Of a stretch of DNA of 64,000 nt, positions 38,850 through 48,435 are shown in pieces (position 1 is the stretch's first letter; every line of letters begins with the position of its first letter). This DNA comes from Shewanella acanthi (GTDB lineage Bacteria > Pseudomonadota > Gammaproteobacteria > Enterobacterales > Shewanellaceae): NCBI RefSeq assembly GCF_019457475.1, contig NZ_CP080413.1, positions 1,612,001 to 1,676,000 on the forward strand, written 5' to 3'. The translations under genes were made by a program, and so were the position numbers. The notes under the pieces are model-generated. The model saw only the letters and a program-made list of their open reading frames with translations. It did not search any database and was not told the DNA's origin.

Positions 38850-40046
38850 ATGAGTATCGAAATCAAGGTACCCGTACTGCCAGAATCTGTTGCCGACGCA
38901 ACTATCGCCACTTGGCACGTGAAAGTGGGTGAGCCAGTTTCTCGTGATCAAAATCTGGTTGATATTGAAACTGATAAAGTTGTTCTTGAAGTTGTTGCAC
39001 CAGAAGATGGTCACATCGGCGAGTTCCTGTTCCAAGAAGGTGACACAGTGCTGGGCGAGCAAGTGATTGCTAAGTTCATCGCCGGAGCGGTTTCTGGTCA
39101 AGAAGTGACTAAAGCACAAGCCGAAGCTGCAGCGCCGGCTGCCGCTACGACTGACGAGTCTAACGATGCGTTAAGCCCATCAGTACGTCGTTTACTGGCT
39201 GAGCACAACTTAGATGCCAGCAAAATCAAAGGCACCGGTGTGGGTGGTCGTCTGACCAAAGAAGACGTTGAAGCCTTCATCAAGTCTGCACCAAAAGCAG
39301 CACCAGCTGCCGCAGCAGCGCCAGCAGTACAACCTTTAGCTGCAGGTCGTAGCGAGAAGCGTGTTCCAATGACACGTTTACGTAAGACTATCGCTAACCG
39401 TCTGCTCGAAGCGAAAAACTCTACCGCGATGCTCACCACGTTCAACGAAGTGAACATGAAACCAATCATGGATATCCGTAAGCAATACCAAGATATCTTT
39501 GAAAAGCGCCACGGTATCCGTTTAGGTTTCATGTCTTTCTACGTGAAAGCCGTGACTGAAGCCCTGAAACGCTTCCCTGAAGTTAACGCGTCTATCGACG
39601 GTGACGATATCGTTTACCACAATTACTTCGACGTGAGCATCGCGGTTTCGACTCCACGTGGTCTGGTAACGCCAGTGCTGCGTGACACCGATACCATGAG
39701 CCTGGCTGACATCGAAAAAGCAGTGCGCGATCTGGCTATCAAAGGCCGTGATGGCAAGCTGACTGTTGCCGACATGACTGGCGGTAACTTCACAGTCACT
39801 AACGGTGGTGTGTTTGGCTCTTTAATGTCAACACCTATCCTGAACCTGCCACAAAGCGCGATCTTAGGCATGCACGCCATCAAAGACCGCCCAATGGCAG
39901 TCAATGGTCAGGTTGAAATCCTGCCCATGATGTACCTAGCACTCTCATATGACCATCGTATTATCGATGGCCGTGAGTCTGTTGGCTTCTTAGTTGCGAT
40001 TAAAGACTTCTTAGAAGACCCAACTCGTCTGCTGCTGGATCTGTAA
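38850..40046 (+). CDS. sucB: 2-oxoglutarate dehydrogenase E2, dihydrolipoyl succinyltransferase
   Basis: Core of the 2-oxoglutarate dehydrogenase complex. It has one lipoyl domain at residues 1-80 (lipoyl lysine in ETDKVVLEV, near residue 43), an Ala-rich linker, a peripheral-subunit binding segment ([14 protein letters not shown]), a second Ala/Pro linker and a catalytic domain ending in [13 protein letters not shown] with the His-Asp pair. It has 398 residues. It lies 47 bases after sucA with AAAAGGA before the start. The E3 gene (lpd) is not in this window. Confidence 0.96.
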   Translation: MSIEIKVPVLPESVADATIATWHVKVGEPVSRDQNLVDIETDKVVLEVVAPEDGHIGEFLFQEGDTVLGEQVIAKFIAGAVSGQEVTKAQAEAAAPAAATTDESNDALSPSVRRLLAEHNLDASKIKGTGVGGRLTKEDVEAFIKSAPKAAPAAAAAPAVQPLAAGRSEKRVPMTRLRKTIANRLLEAKNSTAMLTTFNEVNMKPIMDIRKQYQDIFEKRHGIRLGFMSFYVKAVTEALKRFPEVNASIDGDDIVYHNYFDVSIAVSTPRGLVTPVLRDTDTMSLADIEKAVRDLAIKGRDGKLTVADMTGGNFTVTNGGVFGSLMSTPILNLPQSAILGMHAIKDRPMAVNGQVEILPMMYLALSYDHRIIDGRESVGFLVAIKDFLEDPTRLLLDL

Positions 40047-40179
40047 TCTAGCTCGATAGGTGACCGATAAAGTTCGGTCATCGCGAGTCTGGTTTAAGAC
40101 AATAGCAAGACATACCCTCGTGACTGGCCTTAATAACAGGGCCAGTTGGATTTGATTAGAAGTTTACGGATAGATCATC

Positions 40180-41346
40180 ATGAATTTGCATGAGTATCAG
40201 GCAAAATCTCTATTTGCCGAATATGGTTTACCAGTGTCAGAAGGCTTTGCTTGTGATACAGCTCAAGAAGCAGTAGAAGCAGCGGGTCGTATTGGCGGAA
40301 ATTTATGGGTTGTTAAGTGTCAAGTACACGCAGGCGGCCGCGGTAAAGCGGGTGGCGTTAAAGTTACTGGCGATAAAGAAGAAATCAGAGCTTTTGCTGA
40401 ACACTGGTTAGGTAAAAACCTGGTTACTTATCAAACAGATGAGAAAGGTCAGCCGGTTGCTAAAATTTTAGTAGAAAGCTGCACCGACATCGCTAATGAA
40501 CTGTACTTAGGTGCAGTCGTTGACCGCGCTACCCGTCGTGTAGTGTTCATGGCGTCAACTGAAGGTGGTGTTGAGATTGAGAAAGTGGCTGAAGAAACGC
40601 CAGAACTCATCCACAAAGCGATCATCGATCCGCTGACAGGTCCTCAACCATACCAAGCACGTGATCTTGGCTTCAAACTGGGCTTAAACCCAACTCAAAT
40701 GAAGCAATTCACTAAGATCTTCATGGGTCTGGCGAACATGTTCGTTGATCACGATTTCGCTCTATTAGAAATCAACCCGCTGGTTATCACCACTGAAGGT
40801 AACCTGCACTGCTTAGACGGTAAAATTGGTATCGATGGTAACGCACTGTTCCGTCAACCAAAGATCAAAGCAATGCACGATCCATCTCAAGATGACGCCC
40901 GTGAAGCTCACGCAGCAATGTTCGAACTGAACTACGTTGCTTTAGATGGTAACGTTGGCTGTATGGTGAACGGTGCTGGCCTTGCGATGGGTACTATGGA
41001 CATCGTTAACCTGCACGGCGGCAAGCCAGCTAACTTCCTCGACGTAGGTGGTGGCGCGACGAAAGAACGTGTTGCTGAAGCATTCAAGATCATTCTGTCT
41101 GACAGCAATGTTAAAGCCGTTCTGGTTAACATCTTCGGTGGTATCGTACGTTGTGACATGATCGCAGAAGGTATCATTGGCGCTGTTAAAGAAGTTGGCG
41201 TTAAGGTTCCAGTTGTTGTTCGTTTAGAAGGTACTAACGCTGAATTAGGCCGTGAAGTATTAGCTAAATCAGGTCTTGATATCATTGCAGCTAACAGTCT
41301 GACTGATGCGGCTGAGCAAGTAGTTAAAGCTGCGGAGGGCAAATAA
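40180..41346 (+). CDS. sucC: Succinyl-CoA synthetase beta subunit
   Basis: ATP-grasp subunit that binds nucleotide and helps convert succinyl-CoA to succinate with formation of ATP or [22 protein letters not shown], the [10 protein letters not shown] loop and [10 protein letters not shown] metal site match SucC; the length of 388 residues is exactly normal. A longer gap of 133 bases separates it from sucB. Its stop overlaps the sucD start by one base (TAATG). Confidence 0.97.
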   Translation: MNLHEYQAKSLFAEYGLPVSEGFACDTAQEAVEAAGRIGGNLWVVKCQVHAGGRGKAGGVKVTGDKEEIRAFAEHWLGKNLVTYQTDEKGQPVAKILVESCTDIANELYLGAVVDRATRRVVFMASTEGGVEIEKVAEETPELIHKAIIDPLTGPQPYQARDLGFKLGLNPTQMKQFTKIFMGLANMFVDHDFALLEINPLVITTEGNLHCLDGKIGIDGNALFRQPKIKAMHDPSQDDAREAHAAMFELNYVALDGNVGCMVNGAGLAMGTMDIVNLHGGKPANFLDVGGGATKERVAEAFKIILSDSNVKAVLVNIFGGIVRCDMIAEGIIGAVKEVGVKVPVVVRLEGTNAELGREVLAKSGLDIIAANSLTDAAEQVVKAAEGK

Positions 41347-42218
41347 TGTCTGTATTAATTAACAAAGATACCAAGGTAATTTGCCAAGGCTTTACCGGTG
41401 GTCAAGGTACTTTCCACTCTCAACAAGCTATCGATTACGGTACGCAAATGGTTGGTGGTGTATCTCCAGGTAAAGGCGGCACTGAGCACTTAGGTCTGCC
41501 AGTGTTCAACACTGTGAAAGACGCTGTTGCTGCAACTGGCGCGACTGCTTCTGTTATCTACGTTCCAGCACCATTTTGTAAAGATGCAATCCTTGAAGCA
41601 ATCGACGGTGGTATTGAGCTGATCGTTTGTATCACTGAAGGTATCCCAACACTGGATATGCTGGAAGTGAAAGTGAAGCTAGAAGAAACTGGCGTTCGCA
41701 TGATCGGTCCTAACTGCCCAGGTGTTATCACCCCAGGTGAATGTAAGATTGGTATCATGCCAGGTCACATCCACTTAAAAGGTAAAGTGGGTATCGTTTC
41801 TCGTTCAGGTACGCTGACCTATGAAGCGGTTAAGCAAACCACTGACGAAGGTTTCGGCCAATCTACTTGCGTAGGTATTGGTGGTGACCCAATCCCAGGT
41901 ACTAACTTCATCGACGTATTGGAAATGTTCCAAAACGATCCACAGACTGAAGCCATCGTGATGATCGGTGAAATCGGTGGTACTGCTGAAGAAGAAGCGG
42001 CTGCTTACATCAAAGCAAACGTGACTAAGCCTGTTGTTTCTTACATCGCTGGTGTAACTGCACCTGCTGGTAAGCGCATGGGTCACGCTGGTGCGATCAT
42101 CGCTGGCGGTAAAGGTACTGCTGCTGACAAATTTGCTGCATTAGAAGCTGCTGGCGTAACAACTGTTCGCTCTTTAGCTGATATCGGTAAAGCACTGCGT
42201 GAAAAAACAGGTTGGTAA
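41346..42218 (+). CDS. sucD: Succinyl-CoA synthetase alpha subunit
   Basis: Rossmann-fold subunit that holds CoA and the catalytic phosphohistidine. [19 protein letters not shown] at the N-terminus and [14 protein letters not shown], containing the phosphorylated histidine, are both intact. It has 290 residues. Translation is coupled to sucC by the one-base overlap. A perfect palindromic terminator follows. Confidence 0.97.
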   Translation: MSVLINKDTKVICQGFTGGQGTFHSQQAIDYGTQMVGGVSPGKGGTEHLGLPVFNTVKDAVAATGATASVIYVPAPFCKDAILEAIDGGIELIVCITEGIPTLDMLEVKVKLEETGVRMIGPNCPGVITPGECKIGIMPGHIHLKGKVGIVSRSGTLTYEAVKQTTDEGFGQSTCVGIGGDPIPGTNFIDVLEMFQNDPQTEAIVMIGEIGGTAEEEAAAYIKANVTKPVVSYIAGVTAPAGKRMGHAGAIIAGGKGTAADKFAALEAAGVTTVRSLADIGKALREKTGW

Positions 42219-42231
42219 TCTAACCTTGTGT

Positions 42232-42259
42232 AAAAAAGGCGCCCTAGGGCGCCTTTTTT
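42232..42259 (+). terminator. Terminator of the suc genes
   Basis: Palindrome AAAAAAGGCGCCCT/AGGGCGCCTTTTTT with 14-base arms and no spacer, ending in a T-run, 13 bases after the sucD stop. The symmetry also serves the opposite strand. Confidence 0.95.
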
Positions 42260-42364
42260 GTTGTTGATATTTATGCACTTTTCTCTGTAGGCAACTTAGT
42301 AAACCAGTAAGTTGAATGTCTAAATTGCTCTGTTGTTTCCCCTGCGTGAACGTATTGATAGTGC

Positions 42365-42787
42365 TTAATCTAAATGGGAAATGATCTTTGCCGCAAAGGC
42401 TTTTAACACTTCTGGATCGGCAAATTGCACCGCATGCCCGCGAAGATTCTGTAATGAGCCGGGTAACACATGGATATGAAAATGCGGCACGGTTTGGCCA
42501 ATCCCTTTGCCATTTTGTTGAAAGGTGGTGATCCCTGGCGCATCCATCGCAGCCTGTACCGCTTTTCCGACCTTTTTCACTGTGCGCATGCAGGCAAGGG
42601 CAGCGGTGTCTGACAGTTCAAATATCGTGGCCGCGTGCTCCTTTGGGATCACTAAAACATGGCCATCAATCTGCGGCATCACATCCATAAATGCCAGTGT
42701 ATGTTCATCTTCGTAAACTTTGATGGAGGGGATTTCTTGGCGAAGGATTTTGGCGAAGACATTGTCATTATCATAGGGTTCGTGCAC
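42365..42787 (-). CDS. HIT-family nucleotide hydrolase
   Basis: A 140-residue HIT protein with VLVIPKEHAATIFEL and the histidine triad HFHIHVLPG near residue 106. The family hydrolyses dinucleoside polyphosphates or nucleoside phosphoramidates. An IFAKILRQEIPSIKVYEDEHTLAFMDVMPQ N-terminus is standard. The start at 42787 has a good GGAG six bases ahead. It stands alone. Confidence 0.92.
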   Translation of the reverse strand: MHEPYDNDNVFAKILRQEIPSIKVYEDEHTLAFMDVMPQIDGHVLVIPKEHAATIFELSDTAALACMRTVKKVGKAVQAAMDAPGITTFQQNGKGIGQTVPHFHIHVLPGSLQNLRGHAVQFADPEVLKAFAAKIISHLD

Positions 42788-43033
42788 TTAAGACTCCTTT
42801 ATGTTGTGCGACATGCGAGTGCGGGTACTAAGCACAGTGATATTAATCCAGTACTTAAGATACAAAATGGATAAGCGATTGAAAAGCGCACCTAACATCC
42901 ATCAAGTATTTCTTTTTATCAGGCAATAACTGCCCAATTAAGGTGTTAATTGCAGTGATTCTGAGTGTGGGTAGTGAGTGTTGGTGTTACCCATTACAGT
43001 ACGCCAATTTGGCTAAACGTAGTGGGTTAATAT

Positions 43034-43912
43034 TTAAAAGGAGAAACTCACCGATAGCATAGGGCCGATAAAACTGTAATAGATGTTGTAATCGGCAATT
43101 TGAGTGTCTTTTTCCGGCGAGTTTTGGGCGATATCCACATCGACTTTGTAGTAGTTGTAGGCGACGCTCATGTGCCAAGCTGGGGTTATTTGCGCTTCGA
43201 GGCCTAACTTTACATCCACTAACTCGCCTTTGACATCATTGAGCTTGATGTAAAAGTATTGGGCGTGGCTTGTCAGCTTCCAACCTGGCGTGAATTCATA
43301 ATTCGCGTACAGTCCAAAGTCTGGCAGTGGCGCAGTGACATTTTCATCGATAATCTGTGGAATCGCTTGGCTTGAGCAGACATTGTTTACGAGATTAGAT
43401 GCAGAGCAAACGCCAATCACGCCCTCAAATCCGGTTTTGATAAACATAGTATGTAAACCAATGGAAACGCCCACATTGTAATTGCTGCCTTGAAGTGCAT
43501 CATAACCATAACCTAAGCGCAGAATATCAATGTTTAAGGTTGAGTTTAACTTTCCCCCCGCCTTGATATCGTAGATGGTATCGTTGATTTCAATTTGGAA
43601 GGGCTTTGTTAGGGCTAACGTTTCGGCATTGCGGTGTAATTGTTTCCAGTCGAAGTAAACATTGTGCCGTTCAGAGAAGTGATAATTGACTTCAAAAAAG
43701 GGTAAAAACTCATTCTCTGCCAATTGCAAATCGGTTTCGTAATCTAGGGTAAAGGTGTTTCCACTGGAAGGATTAGTGACCTGCATATTGGTATCAGACT
43801 GCGAATAAAATCCACCCAGCTCGATGCTCAGATCGCCTGCCTTGACATTGCTGCTTAGCAATATTGCGAATGCCAGCGTGTTAGCCAGTGAAATAGGGCG
43901 TAAGAAATTCAA
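43034..43912 (-). CDS. Outer-membrane beta-barrel protein, unknown function
   Basis: About 292 residues with a signal peptide cut near SNVKA-GDL. The rest alternates polar and aromatic residues in the way of a barrel (FEVNYHFSERHNVYFDWKQL, LRLGYGYDALQGSNYNVGVSIGL) and ends in LSVSFSF, the terminal phenylalanine that BAM recognises. Two cysteines near residue 175 and 186 may pair. I do not recognise the specific family. A TTG start at 43912 has GGAG five bases ahead; a GTG at 43918 is too close to that site. Confidence 0.7.
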   Translation of the reverse strand: MNFLRPISLANTLAFAILLSSNVKAGDLSIELGGFYSQSDTNMQVTNPSSGNTFTLDYETDLQLAENEFLPFFEVNYHFSERHNVYFDWKQLHRNAETLALTKPFQIEINDTIYDIKAGGKLNSTLNIDILRLGYGYDALQGSNYNVGVSIGLHTMFIKTGFEGVIGVCSASNLVNNVCSSQAIPQIIDENVTAPLPDFGLYANYEFTPGWKLTSHAQYFYIKLNDVKGELVDVKLGLEAQITPAWHMSVAYNYYKVDVDIAQNSPEKDTQIADYNIYYSFIGPMLSVSFSF

Positions 43913-44299
43913 AGTCACTCCAAGCTGTTTTTATTGTTTCCTGCGATTACATAGGGTCTAAATAAATTTCAAGGTGGTTTTACTGAAGGTCAATTGGAGT
44001 GTAACAGCATATTTCAGATTGTGAATTAATTGTTTAAAAAAATGAGTTTTTTATGATTTAAAACAATAATGGCTGCGATAGTAGGGAATAGCCGGGTAGT
44101 TTGGGGGCTTAATCACAGCACCTTATCAGGTTCCGTAATAAAGGCAAAACCGTTGATAGGAGTGGTTTACTTAGGTTTAGCGTTAGTATTTTTCCCGCAG
44201 TCTGTAGGCTAAAAACGCCATATACTGGGATGAAACGAGTAAGCAGTGGGTTAAGTGGTGATATAAATGCGGCTAACATAGTGTTAGCCGCAGGAGAGA
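43913..44299. other. Intergenic region between barrel protein gene and rimK
   Basis: About 385 AT-rich bases with the rimK terminator hairpin at its right end. Nothing else was recognised. Confidence 0.4.
44268..44292 (-). terminator. Terminator of maoP-rimK
   Basis: TGCGGCTAACA and TGTTAGCCGCA perfect arms around three bases, eight bases past the rimK stop on the minus strand, followed by a modest T-rich stretch. Confidence 0.75.
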
Positions 44300-45268
44300 T
44301 TACTTCGCGTTAACAGCTGGCTCAATCTCTGTGCGTGCCGTTGCAGCACTTGGTTCATCCTTATTGAACATCCCTAGACGGATGCGGATAAAGTGCAAAA
44401 TTTGCGCGGCAATATCCACGTTTAGGCAAGATTCTAGGCCTTCAAACCCTGGTGAGGAGTTAGCCTCACAAATCTTATAGTGACCGTTATCAAACAACAG
44501 ATCGATACCTGCGACATCCAAGTCCAAAATGTTCGCGGTTTGGGTGGCAAGCCACTCGATTTCGGGAGTGATTTCAAATGGACGCGCCGAACCACCCGCA
44601 CTGACATTGGCCTTAAAGCTGTCTTCCTGTCCGCGGCGTTCATAACAGCCAGCGACACGACCACCAATAGTGAACACCCGTAAATCACGGCCATGGCTGT
44701 TAGCGATAAACTCCTGCAGAATAATGTTAGCGTTTTTATTAGTCGCCTCAATTAATTGCATTAAGTCATCGAATTCTCGGGCCTTATGGGATAAAAACAC
44801 GCCGCTCCCTTGGGAACCCGACAGGGTTTTAATTACCACCGGAAAACCTAAGTGACGTTCGACTAATTCGATGTCGACTGGGAATTTCACCAGCATGGTT
44901 TTAGGTGTGGGCAAATTCTTTTCAGCCAACAATTGTTGGGAAAAGAGTTTGTCTTTGACAATCTCAATAGCCTTGGATGGATTGAGGCAATAGACCCCTA
45001 ATCTTTCTAAATGGCGAATAATCGCAAGGGCAAAATAGGTGGTACCAGAGCCCATGCGTGGAATAATAAAATCTGGTAATTCAACGGGTTGACCATTTAG
45101 CAGAATACTTTTGTTGTCTTCACGGGTCACGGTGAGATCGAACTCATCGGGCGCATACACCTCAAGCTCGATGTTATCGGCTTTGGCAGCAGCTAACAGA
45201 CGTTCAATCTCATACAATTCAGGTTTTAGCTGAGTCGCGGTTTCTTTATATAAAATCCAACCACGCAT
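44300..45268 (-). CDS. rimK: RimK-family ATP-grasp glutamate ligase
   Basis: A 322-residue ATP-grasp enzyme of the RimK family, which in E. coli adds glutamates to the C-terminus of ribosomal protein S6. IPRMGSGTTYFALAIIRHLE, the LVKFPVDIELVERHLGFPVVIKTLSGSQGSGVFL lid and ICEANSSPGFEGLE metal site are clear. It is about 20 residues longer than E. coli RimK at the C-terminus. The maoP gene lies just 23 bases upstream on the same strand, so the two are co-transcribed. Substrate identity is inferred. Confidence 0.88.
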   Translation of the reverse strand: MRGWILYKETATQLKPELYEIERLLAAAKADNIELEVYAPDEFDLTVTREDNKSILLNGQPVELPDFIIPRMGSGTTYFALAIIRHLERLGVYCLNPSKAIEIVKDKLFSQQLLAEKNLPTPKTMLVKFPVDIELVERHLGFPVVIKTLSGSQGSGVFLSHKAREFDDLMQLIEATNKNANIILQEFIANSHGRDLRVFTIGGRVAGCYERRGQEDSFKANVSAGGSARPFEITPEIEWLATQTANILDLDVAGIDLLFDNGHYKICEANSSPGFEGLESCLNVDIAAQILHFIRIRLGMFNKDEPSAATARTEIEPAVNAK

Positions 45269-45291
45269 TTAATCGCAAACCTTAGTTTTCA

Positions 45292-45753
45292 TCATTTATC
45301 CTCGGGTTCAGACTCATCCTGAACTTCTTCATCAATCTCGACATCCACATCAACATCATCGAATGCCGCTTCGGGCTCGACTTCGGCGGGTTTCGCGGGC
45401 GGTAAATGTACCGTACCCACCACGGCATAAAAGGGTTTGCCTAGCGCGAGCCTGCGGTACTTTAACCAGATCTGCTCCAACATGCTACTAGGAGCGATAT
45501 TTCCTTTGATGACTTCGACAAATTGCGCCTCGTCGGCACTGACGGGAAGGATCTTACCTTCGGCGAGGTTTTTCATGGCATGGCCATGCATTTCGAGGAG
45601 TTCGGCTTCTCTACTGGTAAAGTCGCCGCTGCGTTTAAAACCTTTGGGGAAATTGGCATCGTCGTAAAATCGTTTATTGGACGCAAAACTCGACACTGGG
45701 CCGTTTAATAACTCTGCTGTTTTGTTCGCGTTTGAAAATGACTGTTCAGACAT
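45292..45753 (-). CDS. maoP: MaoP/YifE-like DUF413 protein with acidic tail
   Basis: A 153-residue protein whose middle part (SNKRFYDDANFPKGFKRSGDFTSREAELLEMHG) matches E. coli MaoP (YifE), a DUF413 protein that helps organise the Ori macrodomain. About 30 C-terminal residues form an extra, strongly acidic low-complexity tail (FDDVDVDVEIDEEVQDE). It is divergent from hdfR, as in E. coli, which backs the call. The rimK gene follows after 23 bases. Confidence 0.85.
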   Translation of the reverse strand: MSEQSFSNANKTAELLNGPVSSFASNKRFYDDANFPKGFKRSGDFTSREAELLEMHGHAMKNLAEGKILPVSADEAQFVEVIKGNIAPSSMLEQIWLKYRRLALGKPFYAVVGTVHLPPAKPAEVEPEAAFDDVDVDVEIDEEVQDESEPEDK

Positions 45754-45814
45754 GGCAGTGACCTTCTAGTTTTTGATATACAAAGATTTGCAACTGGAGT
45801 ATTGGCTAGTATTA

Positions 45815-45830
45815 TTGATTTATAAATCAA
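45815..45830. promoter_or_regulatory. Perfect palindrome between maoP and hdfR
   Basis: TTGATTTATAAATCAA, 16 bases, in the 108-base divergent region 31 bases before hdfR. It could be an HdfR (LysR-type) operator or the counterpart of the E. coli maoS site that works with MaoP. Confidence 0.5.
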
Positions 45831-45861
45831 AAAAATTTGCCAATGTTGGTCAAGAATTTTT

Positions 45862-46713
45862 ATGGACACCGATCTACTAAAGACCTTTCTTGAAGTCTCC
45901 CGTACCCGTCATTTTGGTAAAGCCGCCGAAAACCTGTACCTTACCCGCAGTGCTGTAAGCTTTCGGGTCAAACAGCTTGAGGGCATTTTAGGCGTCGCTC
46001 TATTTGAACGACAACGTAATAATATTCAGCCTACTCCCGCGGGTGAACGCATGCTGGGCCATGCTGAAGCTGTGTTGACGGCTTGGGAACGGGCGAAACA
46101 GGACGTATCCCTAAGCCAGCTACAATCGACGCAACTTGCCATTGGTGCAGGCCCTAATATTTGGGATGCCTATTTACAGGGGCATTTACAGCATTTGCAC
46201 GTGGGGTTACCTGGGGTGGCGCTTCGCACCGAAGTGTTGCCATTAACGGTAATGACCCGACAACTAATGGACAGAACCCTGGATTTAGCAATTTCGTTTG
46301 ACCCTCCCAAACTCGATCAATTTGAGTTAGTGCAACTTGGGCAAATCAATTTATTGCTGGTCTCAAGTACCGCTAATCTAAGCGCCGCCAGTATAGCGCC
46401 AGGGCAATATGTTAAGGTCGATTGGGGCACGGCTTTTAACATTATTCATGCCCAGGAATATGCCGCATTGCCAGTGCCAACCCTGCATACAAGCTCCGCC
46501 CGAATTGCCTTAGACTTTATTTTGAATAATGGGGGGTGTGCATTTTTACCTGAGCATCAAGTACAGGGACTATTGAGGGATGGCCAGTTACATTTAGTCA
46601 ATGGGGCGAGCGCCATTTCCCGCAGCGTGTATGTGGCCTATTGGGCCGAGAACGACAGATTAGAGCAAATTCAGCAGGCGATTCGATTTTTGACCGATAA
46701 AAAAAGTCTGTAA
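45862..46713 (+). CDS. hdfR: LysR-family regulator HdfR
   Basis: A 283-residue LysR protein. MDTDLLKTFLEVSRTRHFGKAAENLYLTRSAVSFRVKQLE is nearly the same as the start of E. coli HdfR, which represses the flagellar master operon flhDC and also acts on other genes. Shewanella lacks flhDC and uses a different flagellar cascade, so the target here must differ. Conserved pairing with maoP is the main contextual support. Confidence 0.88.
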   Translation: MDTDLLKTFLEVSRTRHFGKAAENLYLTRSAVSFRVKQLEGILGVALFERQRNNIQPTPAGERMLGHAEAVLTAWERAKQDVSLSQLQSTQLAIGAGPNIWDAYLQGHLQHLHVGLPGVALRTEVLPLTVMTRQLMDRTLDLAISFDPPKLDQFELVQLGQINLLLVSSTANLSAASIAPGQYVKVDWGTAFNIIHAQEYAALPVPTLHTSSARIALDFILNNGGCAFLPEHQVQGLLRDGQLHLVNGASAISRSVYVAYWAENDRLEQIQQAIRFLTDKKSL

Positions 46714-46719
46714 TTCATA

Positions 46720-46752
46720 CAAAAACGCCTTTAGTGTTTAGCTAATGGCGTT
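46720..46752 (-). terminator. Terminator between hdfR and dgkA
   Basis: AACGCCTTTAG and CTAATGGCGTT arms (one mismatch). On the minus strand it ends in a T-run, so it mainly serves dgkA; it may also stop hdfR. Confidence 0.7.
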
Positions 46753-46777
46753 GCAATTCATAGGCTACATCAACTGC

Positions 46778-47149
46778 TTAAAATAGGTGTGGGAGTAGCA
46801 CGATTAGCCAGGTTAGTCCGCATAGGGTTAAACTCATAAACACCGCCGCCGAGGCAATATCCTTCGCCTGACCGCTTAAGGGATGAATTTCACTGCCAAC
46901 CCTGTCGACTACCGCCTCAATCGCGGAGTTGAGTAGTTCAACAATAAGTACAATAAATAGGGTTAGGATCAGCATTAAGCGTTCCATGGTGCTGATATCC
47001 ACGAAAAGTGCAATCGGAAGCATTAATAGTGCAAGGATGAGCTCTTGTCTGAAAGCGGCTTCATGTACCCAGGCCGATTTTAATCCCTTCATTGAAAAGC
47101 CCGTTGCTCTGAAGATGCGTTTGATACCGTGATTATTGGCGGGTTTCAT
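46778..47149 (-). CDS. dgkA: Diacylglycerol kinase
   Basis: Inner-membrane trimeric enzyme that phosphorylates diacylglycerol for lipid recycling. From the ATG at 47149 it has 123 residues with three helices, as in E. coli. The catalytic glutamates and asparagine are in ELLNSAIEAVVDR, and DIASAAVF follows. The ATG has TGGAA ahead; a longer in-frame start at 47308 would add 53 residues with no family support. Confidence 0.92.
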   Translation of the reverse strand: MKPANNHGIKRIFRATGFSMKGLKSAWVHEAAFRQELILALLMLPIALFVDISTMERLMLILTLFIVLIVELLNSAIEAVVDRVGSEIHPLSGQAKDIASAAVFMSLTLCGLTWLIVLLPHLF

Positions 47150-47420
47150 AATAATTCCATTGAGTTTTACGTGAGTTCTTAGGATATTTCCTATTTGAAT
47201 CAATGATGAAATAGCGTTTTTATTTCGATACGTATACAAAAATGGTCGCAGTATAGCCCGATATAGTCTTGGCATAAATAGCCAGCTCCGAGATTGTAAT
47301 CGGGCCATCTACTGGGTGCTCACGTCGTTGAAGTCCTTTACATCGCTCGCAACATAGCTCGCAACATCGGTAGGTGGGGACTAAGCTTGGTGCTAAGCAC
47401 TACGCGAAGGAGGCAAGGGA

Positions 47421-48353
47421 ATGACTCTTTTTATTCAATGTTGCATCTGGCATATAAGGGATTGGCTATTCACTGTTGTCACGGTTTTTGTGCTTTTATC
47501 CGCGGTTTACGCCACATCTCTAGCTGCAGCCACTAAAATGGCACCGCAAATTCAATTAGCGACTGTGTTTAATGCCGAGGATGTTTATCATATCGATGAC
47601 TATCTTGTGAGTGAGAAACTCGATGGTGTTCGTGGCTATTGGGATGGCACGCGTTTATATACCCGCCAAGGATATTTGATCGCGGCGCCGAGCTGGTTTA
47701 CTGCTGATTTTCCGCCTGTGCCCTTGGATGGGGAGCTTTGGATTGGCCGAGGTCAGTTTGAGGCCATTTCCTCACTCGTCAGACAATTTCAATCCAAGGA
47801 TGAGGATTGGCGTCAAGTGCATTTTATGGTGTTTGATTTACCCAAGGCCGAGGGGGACTTTGCCTCAAGGTATCAGCAAGCATTACAACTGGTTAACGAC
47901 GATTCAACCTATATTCAGGTGATTGAACAGTTGACCTTACCTAGCATTGATGCGTTGTATCACACACTCAATGAGGTGGTCGAAGCGGGCGGTGAGGGCG
48001 TGATGCTCCACAAAAAGTCATCGCTTTATCAGGTCGGCCGAACCCCACATCTCATGAAATTAAAACGCTATTTAGATGCTGAGGCAGAGGTTATTGGTTA
48101 TGTTGAGGGAAAGGGCCAATTCAGTGGGCAGATGGGGGCACTGAAGGTGAAAACAGCTGACGGACGGATATTTAGCATAGGCACTGGTTTTAGTGTTGCG
48201 CAAAGGCAGCATCCCCCTGCAATCGGCAGCGTTGTAACCTATAAATATCTCGGTCTTACCGTAAATGGTTTGCCGCGTTTTGCGAGTTTTTTACGGATCC
48301 GCAGCGATCTTCACAGTGAAGCTCAAGGTGATGAGGTACCGATTACGCCTTAA
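47421..48353 (+). CDS. Secreted minimal ATP-dependent DNA ligase (Lig E type)
   Basis: A 310-residue DNA ligase with a hydrophobic export signal at residues 12-37. The adenylation motifs are present: EKLDGVRGYWDG (nucleophile lysine near residue 66), the DGELW motif, FMVFDLP, GGEGVMLHK and LMKLKRY, then a short OB domain. It lacks any DNA-binding extension, as in the Lig E proteins of Neisseria, Vibrio and Shewanella thought to work in the periplasm, perhaps on incoming DNA or extracellular DNA. The start has AAGGAGG eight bases upstream. Confidence 0.9.
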   Translation: MTLFIQCCIWHIRDWLFTVVTVFVLLSAVYATSLAAATKMAPQIQLATVFNAEDVYHIDDYLVSEKLDGVRGYWDGTRLYTRQGYLIAAPSWFTADFPPVPLDGELWIGRGQFEAISSLVRQFQSKDEDWRQVHFMVFDLPKAEGDFASRYQQALQLVNDDSTYIQVIEQLTLPSIDALYHTLNEVVEAGGEGVMLHKKSSLYQVGRTPHLMKLKRYLDAEAEVIGYVEGKGQFSGQMGALKVKTADGRIFSIGTGFSVAQRQHPPAIGSVVTYKYLGLTVNGLPRFASFLRIRSDLHSEAQGDEVPITP

Positions 48354-48435
48354 TTTGAAACTCAGTTTTAGGGGGCTAATCCCGTAGCGAGATGTGATAT
48401 TCCTTGCTATCGTATTGATATTACGACGACAATTA

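Noticed and set aside
47345..47367. Tandem GCTCGCAACAT copies upstream of the DNA ligase gene
   Set aside because: A single 12-base duplication with no symmetry; likely chance or a local slip rather than an operator.
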